From contig CATYZI010000030.1 in the NCBI GenBank assembly GCA_958415625.1, forward strand, positions 1-27,525: a stretch of DNA of 27,525 bases, given 5' to 3'. This document shows positions 22,734 through 27,525 of this stretch, piece after piece. This DNA is from an uncultured Collinsella sp. GTDB lineage: Bacteria > Actinomycetota > Coriobacteriia > Coriobacteriales > Coriobacteriaceae. A model generated the notes under the pieces. That model was not told the origin of the DNA, did not search any database, and saw only the letters and a program-made list of their open reading frames with translations. Numbering within the stretch: position 1 is the stretch's first letter; every line of letters begins with the position of its first letter. The position numbers and the translations under genes were made by a program.

Positions 22734-23810
22734 ATGTCCGACAACATGCAGCCTATCGATGAGATTCTGGACGACGAGTCCTTGGACGCGGTGGATGCCG
22801 AGGTGACCGAGGACATCGAGGACGTCGAGGAGTTCGACCCGTTTGAGGGCATGAGCGACGAGGAACTCGACGCCCTGTGCGACGAGGACGAAAGTCTCGC
22901 GGGCTTTGGAGATGTTGAGCCCGGCTTCCGCAGCGGCTTTGTTGCCCTGGTCGGCCGTCCCAACGCCGGCAAGTCCACGCTGCTCAACGCCTGCTACGGC
23001 AAGAAGGTCGCCATCACCTCTCCGGTGGCCCAGACCACGCGCCGCCGTATGCGTGCAGTCGTCAATCGCCCCGGCTACCAGCTGGTCTTTGTCGATACCC
23101 CGGGCATCCACAAGCCCAAGGACGGCCTGGGCTCCGAGCTTAACAAGAGCGCCCTGTTTGAGCTCAACGACGTGGACGTCGTCGCGTTTTTGATCGATGC
23201 CACCAAGCCCATCGGCAGGGGAGACGCTTGGGTTGCCGAGCGTGTTAAGAGCGCCCGCTGCAAAAAGGTCCTGGTGCTCACCAAGGCCGACGAGGCCGAC
23301 CCCGCCCAGGTTATGGAGCAGCTCAAGGCTGCTCACGAGCTCATGGAATATGACGACGAGATCGTGACGTCGTCTGTCAAGAACTTTAACGTCGATGCGT
23401 TTATCGAGACCGTCGCACACTTTTTGCCCGAGGGCCCGCGCTGGTTCCCCGAGGACATGGGCACCGACGCGTCTGACGAGACGCTCGTTGCCGAGTTTGT
23501 GCGCGAGAAGGTCCTGCGCCGCACCCGCGACGAGATCCCGCACTCCGTGGGCGTTATCTGCGACGCGCTCGAGCAGACCAAGAAGGTCCTGCGCGTACAC
23601 GCCACGATTTACGTGGAGCGCGAGGGCCAGAAGGGCATCATCATCGGCAAGGGCGGCGAGATGATCAAGCATATCGGCATCGACGCGCGTCGTGACCTTG
23701 AGCGTATCTTTGGCACCCAGGTCTTTTTGGAGCTGGATGTGAAGGTCAAGGCCGGCTGGCGCGACGACGAGGCGCAGATTCGCCGCTTTGGCTATAACGC
23801 CGAGGATTAG
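22734..23810 (+). CDS. era: GTPase Era with acidic N-terminal extension
   Basis: A 358-residue Era GTPase, which binds the 3' end of 16S rRNA and acts in small-subunit maturation. G motifs are GRPNAGKS (residues 74-81), DTPGIHKP and TKAD; the C-terminal KH domain contains KGIIIGKGGEMIK. Typical Era is about 300 residues with the P-loop near residue 15. Here about 60 extra N-terminal residues are rich in Asp and Glu, with no Lys or Arg before R66. ATG 22734 has AAAGGGA five bases upstream, supporting the long form; I see no well-placed internal start with a ribosome binding site near residue 60. Confidence 0.94.
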   Translation: MSDNMQPIDEILDDESLDAVDAEVTEDIEDVEEFDPFEGMSDEELDALCDEDESLAGFGDVEPGFRSGFVALVGRPNAGKSTLLNACYGKKVAITSPVAQTTRRRMRAVVNRPGYQLVFVDTPGIHKPKDGLGSELNKSALFELNDVDVVAFLIDATKPIGRGDAWVAERVKSARCKKVLVLTKADEADPAQVMEQLKAAHELMEYDDEIVTSSVKNFNVDAFIETVAHFLPEGPRWFPEDMGTDASDETLVAEFVREKVLRRTRDEIPHSVGVICDALEQTKKVLRVHATIYVEREGQKGIIIGKGGEMIKHIGIDARRDLERIFGTQVFLELDVKVKAGWRDDEAQIRRFGYNAED

Positions 23811-23825
23811 GGACACGCGGCGCGA

Positions 23826-24575
23826 ATGGCAGGTTCTCGTACATATCGCACGAAAGTGCTCGTGCTCGATAAGACGAAGCTCAAAGAGACGGACCTGATC
23901 CTGACGATGCTTGACGAGCGGGGTCGGCAGGTTCGTGCCGTGGCAAAGGGCGCCCGCAAACCTGGTGGACGCCTGGCTGCGCGCTGCGAGCTGTTCTGTA
24001 CCGTCGATATGCTGCTCGCGCATGGACGGTCGCTCGACGTGGTTTCCCAGGCCGAGCTTATGGAGGCTCCGCTCGGCGCTGCGCCCGATTACGAGACGAC
24101 ATGCGCCGCAAGCGCGATCGCCGAGGTCGCGCGCGTGTGCTCGTTCGAGGATGCCGAGGACCCGTTCACCTTTGCCATCACGCAGCGGGCGCTTGCCCTG
24201 GTGGGCAGTGGGCTCGACACGGCGCATATGGACCTGCTCGTGGCGGCTTTTGTCTTTAAGCTGCTGTCCCACGTTGGCTACCGACCCGATTTTTCGGCCT
24301 GCGTGCTGTGCGGAGACCCCATGCTGTCGTATTTTTCGTCTCAGGCGGGCGGGCTCATGTGCGGGTCGTGCGCGTCGAGCGTGCCCGGTGCCGAGCTGGT
24401 GTCGACCGGTGAGGTCGCATGGCTGCGTGCCCTTATGTCCATGACGTTCGACGCGCTCATGGCCGAGCGGATCGACCCGCATACCGCGGCGTTTTTGCTG
24501 GGTCTTTCGCACGTATGGGCCGCGACGCACACCGATCAGCGGCTTCGTGCGATGGAATTCATGTTGGGTCGGTGA
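23826..24575 (+). CDS. recO: DNA repair protein RecO
   Basis: A 249-residue RecO, which anneals single strands and loads RecA with RecR. The N-terminal OB fold (YRTKVLVLDKTKLKETDLIL, then GRQVRAVAKGARKPGGRL) is followed by a helical domain with a zinc site of C159, C162, C179 and C182 (CVLC and CGSC). Length is normal. ATG 23826 begins 15 bases after era; the best purine run, TTAGGGA, lies about 13 bases upstream, so the ribosome binding site is weak. The era-recO pairing is conserved in Gram-positive bacteria. Confidence 0.93.
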   Translation: MAGSRTYRTKVLVLDKTKLKETDLILTMLDERGRQVRAVAKGARKPGGRLAARCELFCTVDMLLAHGRSLDVVSQAELMEAPLGAAPDYETTCAASAIAEVARVCSFEDAEDPFTFAITQRALALVGSGLDTAHMDLLVAAFVFKLLSHVGYRPDFSACVLCGDPMLSYFSSQAGGLMCGSCASSVPGAELVSTGEVAWLRALMSMTFDALMAERIDPHTAAFLLGLSHVWAATHTDQRLRAMEFMLGR

Positions 24576-24602
24576 TGATGCGCAGGCGTACGCCGCTTGT
24601 GG

Positions 24603-24713
24603 TAACATACCGACCTGTTGGTACCTCGACCTTGGTTGCTCGCTCCACCGGCGGCTTCCCAGTCCGAGGCGAATAGAGTCGCCCGTGGGCGACGCGAAAC
24701 GAAAGGTGAAACA
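24603..24713 (+). promoter_or_regulatory. Structured leader of rpsO
   Basis: TAACAT at 24603-24608 is a possible -10 box without a clear -35. Between it and the rpsO start, 24624-24628 (CCTCG) can pair with 24665-24669 (CGAGG), and a compact hairpin forms from 24678-24683 with 24688-24693 around CGTG, nine bases before AAAGGTGA (24702-24709). S15 commonly represses its own translation through a leader fold in other bacteria; whether this leader does so is inferred. Confidence 0.35.
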
Positions 24714-24992
24714 ATGACTGTTTCCAAAGAGCGCAAGGCGGAGCTGACTGCTCAGTTCGGTAACACCCCGGTCGACACCGGCAACCCCAAGGTTCAGGTC
24801 GCCATCCTGACCGAGCGCATCAAGGAGCTGACCGAGCACATGAAGTCCCACCAGAAGGACTTCCACACCCGTCGTGGCCTGCTCATGCTCGTCGGCCGTC
24901 GTCGTCGTCTTCTCTCCTACATCAAGAAGAACGACATCGTCGAGTACCGTGAGCTCATCAAGGCTCTGGGCATCCGCGACAACATCCAGTAG
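24714..24992 (+). CDS. rpsO: 30S ribosomal protein S15
   Basis: A 92-residue protein with the full S15 pattern: DTGNPKVQVAILTERIKELTEH, then HQKDFHTRRGLL and RRRRLLSYIKK. S15 binds the central domain of 16S rRNA early in assembly. Length is standard (89-92). ATG 24714 lies five bases after AAAGGTGA. It precedes pnp, as in E. coli and many other bacteria, but a strong terminator separates the two. Confidence 0.97.
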   Translation: MTVSKERKAELTAQFGNTPVDTGNPKVQVAILTERIKELTEHMKSHQKDFHTRRGLLMLVGRRRRLLSYIKKNDIVEYRELIKALGIRDNIQ

Positions 24993-25007
24993 GATTTGTA
25001 CATGCTA

Positions 25008-25038
25008 AGAGCGTCCTGCGCAGCGGGGCGCTCTTTTT
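25008..25038 (+). terminator. Intrinsic terminator after rpsO
   Basis: Twelve base pairs (25008-25019 with 25023-25034, two of them G-T) around a GCA loop, followed by T residues to 25038. It should stop most transcription before pnp, although readthrough into pnp is common in related arrangements. Confidence 0.88.
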
Positions 25039-25046
25039 GTGTAAGG

Positions 25047-25125
25047 GCGTGAACAATCACGCTCTGAAGCGTGGCGGGGGCAGGGGGCCCGCGTCACATG
25101 AGGAGCCTGCAGGCAAGGGGCCTGC
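25047..25125 (+). promoter_or_regulatory. Structured leader of pnp
   Basis: Three hairpins line up between the rpsO terminator and the pnp start: 25047-25052 with 25057-25062 (ACAA loop), an imperfect one from about 25071-25078 with 25087-25097, and 25109-25114 with 25120-25125. In E. coli, PNPase represses its own mRNA through a leader stem cut by RNase III; a similar use here is inferred. No convincing promoter with both boxes is visible in the gap. Confidence 0.4.
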
Positions 25126-25141
25126 GGGGTAAAGGAGAACA

Positions 25142-27388
25142 ATGACACTCGTATCCAAGACCTTTGAGCTGTACGGCAAGACCTACACCTTTGAGTCGGG
25201 CGAGCTTGCCAAGCAGGCCACCGGCGCCTGCCTGGTCAAGCAGGGTGACACCACGATGCTCGACACCGTGGTCGTCTCCAAGGAGCGCAAGAACTACGAC
25301 TTCTTCCCGCTGACCGTCGACTTCAACGAGAAGATGTACGCCGCCGGCCGCATCCCGGGTGGCTACCTCAAGCGTGAGGGCCGTCCCAGCGAGAAGGCCA
25401 CGCTCACCGCGCGCATGATCGACCGTCCGATTCGCCCGAGCTTCCCGGACGGCTTCCGCAACGAGGTACACATCGTCGCTACCTCGCTCGTCGCCGACCA
25501 GGTCAACCCCTTTGACGTCATCAACGTCATGGGTGCTTCCCTGGCCATGACGCTCGGCGGCGTGCCCTTCGAGGGCCCGCTTGCCTGCGTGCGCATCGGC
25601 CGCAACGTGGAGACCGGCGAGTTTATCGTTAACCCCACCTATGAGGAGCGCGAGAACTCCGATCTGGACCTGGAGCTGGGCGGCTCTGCCGACTTCATCT
25701 CGATGGTCGAGGCCGGCGCCGAGGAGATCTCCGAGGACGACATGCTCGCCGCCATGAAGTTTGGCCAGGAGGCCCTTGCTGCCTTCTGCCAGGCTCAGGA
25801 CGAGTTTGTCGCCGAGTGGGAGCAGGTCAACGGCGCTATCGTCAAGAAGGAGTACCCGCTCGACCAGCCCGTCGAGGAGGTCCAGGAGCGCATCTTCGCC
25901 CACTACGACGAGATGGCCGGTGCCCTGCGCGATGCCGACAAGCTTTCCCGCATCGGTAAGGTCGAGGCTCTGAAGGAGTCCATCCGTGCCGAGTTCACCG
26001 AGGAGGAGCAGTCCGCTTGGGAGCGCGAGATCCCCGTGGCGCTCAAGAAGCTCGAGAAGAAGGCCATGCGCACCATGGTCGTCGAGACCGGCGAGCGCGT
26101 CGACGGCCGTGCCGCCGATGAGATTCGCCCCATCATGGTGAAGGATAACTACCTGCCGCTCGTTCACGGCTCCGGTCTGTTCCAGCGTGGCCAGACCCAG
26201 GTGCTTTCCGTCCTGTCGCTCGGTATGCTCAACGAGGGCCAGCGTCTGGATACCATCGAGCCCACCGAGGGCAAGCGCTACATGCACCACTACAACTTCC
26301 CGCCGTTCTGCACCGGCGAGACCGGCCGCATGGGCAGCCCCAAGCGCCGCGAGATCGGCCACGGCAACCTGGCCGAGCGCGCTCTGCTTCCGGTGCTTCC
26401 CGACGAGAACGAGTTCCCCTACGCCATCCGCGTCGTCTCGGAGGTCATGGAGTCCAACGGCTCCTCTTCGATGGCTTCGACCTGCGGCTCTACGCTCGCC
26501 CTTATGGACGGCGGCGTGCCCATTAAGCGCCCGGTCTCCGGTATCGCCATGGGCCTGATCCAGGAGGAGGGCAAGACCGTGGTCCTGTCCGACATCCAGG
26601 GTCTTGAGGACTTCCTTGGCGACATGGACTTTAAGGTCACCGGCACCACCGAGGGCATCACCGCCCTGCAGATGGACAACAAAGCCACTGGCCTTACCTT
26701 CGACATCCTGGCCCGCGCCCTGCAGCAGGCCAAAGAGGGTCGCGCCTTCATCCTGCAGAAGATGCTCGATGTGATCCCCGAGCCGCGCCACACCACGCGC
26801 AGCACCGCCCCGCGCATCGTCTCCATCCAGGTTCCGACCGACAAGATCCGCGACGTCATCGGTTCCGGCGGTAAGGTCATCCGCGGCATCCAGGATGAGA
26901 CCGGCGCTTCGGTCGACATCCAGGAGGACGGCACCGTCTTTGTCGGCGGCACTGGCGAGTCCGTCGATCAGGCCGTCGAGCGCATCAAGCTCATCATCAA
27001 GGTTCCCGAGCCGGGCGAGGAGTACACCGGTCGTGTGGTCTCCATCCAGCCCTTCGGCGCCTTCGTCAACCTGCTGCCTGGTAAGGACGGCCTGCTGCAC
27101 ATCTCCCGCGTCGCCAAGGGCCGCGTGGAGAAGGTCGAGGACGTCCTCAACGTCGGCGACGAGGTCAAGGTCGTCGTCATCGAGGTCGACGATCGCGGCA
27201 AGATCTCGCTCGATCGTCTGGATAAGCCCGAGGCCCCGGCTCGCGCCGAGGCTGCCTCCGAGGGCGACGGCGAGCACTTCCAGCGTCGTGAGCGCCCGCG
27301 TCGCGAGCGTTCCGAGCGCAGCGACCGTCCGCGCCGTCCCGGCGACAACGGAGGCCGCAAGCCCCGCCGTCACCACGACGCCGAGTAA
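25142..27388 (+). CDS. pnp: Polyribonucleotide nucleotidyltransferase
   Basis: A 748-residue PNPase, the phosphate-dependent 3'-to-5' exoribonuclease. Two RNase PH-like domains flank a helical linker. The second holds the catalytic aspartates in DFLGDMDFK (D490, D494, D496). A KH domain (about 560-622, DVIGSGGKVIRG) and an S1 domain (about 626-697, GRVVSIQPFGAFVNLLPG) follow. The last 50 residues form an Arg- and acid-rich disordered tail. ATG 25142 lies four bases behind AAAGGAG. The gene is followed by a strong terminator and is preceded by rpsO. Confidence 0.97.
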   Translation: MTLVSKTFELYGKTYTFESGELAKQATGACLVKQGDTTMLDTVVVSKERKNYDFFPLTVDFNEKMYAAGRIPGGYLKREGRPSEKATLTARMIDRPIRPSFPDGFRNEVHIVATSLVADQVNPFDVINVMGASLAMTLGGVPFEGPLACVRIGRNVETGEFIVNPTYEERENSDLDLELGGSADFISMVEAGAEEISEDDMLAAMKFGQEALAAFCQAQDEFVAEWEQVNGAIVKKEYPLDQPVEEVQERIFAHYDEMAGALRDADKLSRIGKVEALKESIRAEFTEEEQSAWEREIPVALKKLEKKAMRTMVVETGERVDGRAADEIRPIMVKDNYLPLVHGSGLFQRGQTQVLSVLSLGMLNEGQRLDTIEPTEGKRYMHHYNFPPFCTGETGRMGSPKRREIGHGNLAERALLPVLPDENEFPYAIRVVSEVMESNGSSSMASTCGSTLALMDGGVPIKRPVSGIAMGLIQEEGKTVVLSDIQGLEDFLGDMDFKVTGTTEGITALQMDNKATGLTFDILARALQQAKEGRAFILQKMLDVIPEPRHTTRSTAPRIVSIQVPTDKIRDVIGSGGKVIRGIQDETGASVDIQEDGTVFVGGTGESVDQAVERIKLIIKVPEPGEEYTGRVVSIQPFGAFVNLLPGKDGLLHISRVAKGRVEKVEDVLNVGDEVKVVVIEVDDRGKISLDRLDKPEAPARAEAASEGDGEHFQRRERPRRERSERSDRPRRPGDNGGRKPRRHHDAE

Positions 27389-27411
27389 CAGCCGTACATA
27401 AGCAGCACCGC

Positions 27412-27442
27412 AAGGGCGACTCCGGACAGGGGTCGCCCTTTT
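27412..27442 (+). terminator. Intrinsic terminator after pnp
   Basis: Twelve pairs (27412-27423 with 27429-27440, one G-T) around GGACA, followed by four T residues in all (27439-27442). It lies 24 bases past the pnp stop and ends that transcription unit. Confidence 0.9.
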
Positions 27443-27466
27443 GCTGTTCCCGGCGGGGTCCGCGGG

Positions 27467-27525
27467 TAAAGTTTCCTGCTCTACAGTCCTGCTCACGACG
27501 GAGGCCACATTAAGTGGCCTCCTGT
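27467..27525 (+). promoter_or_regulatory. Possible promoter and hairpin at right edge
   Basis: TAAAGT at 27467-27472, preceded by GCGGG, resembles the other candidate -10 boxes here, with no clear -35. About 28 bases further a perfect nine-pair hairpin (27500-27508 with 27514-27522, ATTAA loop) reaches almost to the window end. It may be a terminator, the start of a regulatory leader, or a short RNA; what follows is not visible. Confidence 0.35.

Noticed and set aside
21768..24866. Minus-strand open frame of 1032 codons opposite ybeY-dgkA-era-recO
   Set aside because: It is antisense to several clearly recognised genes. Long antisense frames are expected where GC-rich third positions suppress stop codons. 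Its composition matches no family I know.
25071..25130. G-quadruplex in the pnp leader
   Set aside because: The G runs are irregular and better explained as hairpin arms; there is no clean set of four evenly spaced runs.
25094..27508. Minus-strand open frame of 804 codons opposite pnp
   Set aside because: It mirrors the pnp reading frame, is rich in Gly, Leu, Asp and Ala in a way typical of such shadows, and extends across the pnp terminator.
1..27525. CRISPR arrays, transposons, integrases, tRNA or rRNA genes
   Set aside because: I saw no regularly spaced direct repeats, no transposase or integrase motifs, and no tRNA or rRNA signature anywhere in the window.

Overview
The window is a dense, almost entirely plus-strand stretch of a GC-rich bacterial chromosome made of housekeeping operons. 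It has 27 confidently recognised protein genes, no rRNA or tRNA, no insertion sequence, no prophage and no CRISPR array. Gene content and order point to an anaerobic actinobacterium of the class Coriobacteriia, with a Collinsella-like genus the best guess. The actinobacterial integration host factor mihF sits between pyrF and gmk-rpoZ, as in Actinobacteria. The dihydroorotate dehydrogenase is the NAD-linked PyrK-PyrD (class 1B) pair typical of anaerobes and Firmicutes. The comEA-comEC-holA-rpsT-lepA-hemW and mtaB-phoH-ybeY-dgkA-era-recO orders also resemble Firmicutes. The genus is an inference; no marker gene allows a firm assignment.

Layout. 1-334: no recognised gene; holds the leader of the pyrimidine operon with an intrinsic terminator (attenuator) and a possible 35-codon leader peptide. 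335-5658: pyrR-pyrB-pyrC-(hairpin)-pyrK-pyrD-pyrF, tightly packed, covering UMP synthesis from carbamoyl phosphate onward; carAB is not present. 5659-5897: intergenic region with a large imperfect palindrome and a dyad over the probable mihF promoter. 5898-8308: mihF-gmk-rpoZ-thiI, closed by a strong terminator. 8522-12576: comEA-comEC (DNA uptake) and holA (DNA polymerase III delta). 12710-12976: rpsT with its own promoter and terminator. 13073-17167: lepA (possibly leaderless)-dusB-hemW. 17226-22721: two different dnaJ genes, then mtaB-phoH-ybeY-dgkA. 22734-24575: era-recO. 24714-24992: rpsO and terminator. 25142-27388: pnp and terminator. The last 80 bases hold a promoter-like element and a perfect hairpin cut by the window edge.

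How the genes work together. Most act in nucleotide supply (pyr genes, gmk), transcription and RNA turnover (rpoZ, pnp, ybeY), ribosome function and tRNA modification (rpsT, rpsO, lepA, era, dusB, thiI, mtaB), protein folding (dnaJ genes), and DNA uptake and repair (comEA, comEC, holA, recO). Many junctions overlap or abut and carry GTG or TTG starts, so translational coupling is likely common.

The most unusual item is the first dnaJ gene (17226-18329). It has an intact J domain and four zinc-finger motifs, but its C-terminal half is replaced by about three membrane helices, giving a membrane-anchored J protein. It and a canonical dnaJ occupy the place where Firmicutes carry hrcA-grpE-dnaK-dnaJ. 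Other points of interest are an Era GTPase with a roughly 60-residue acidic N-terminal extension, a possibly leaderless lepA, and structured leaders before pyrR, mihF, rpsO and pnp.
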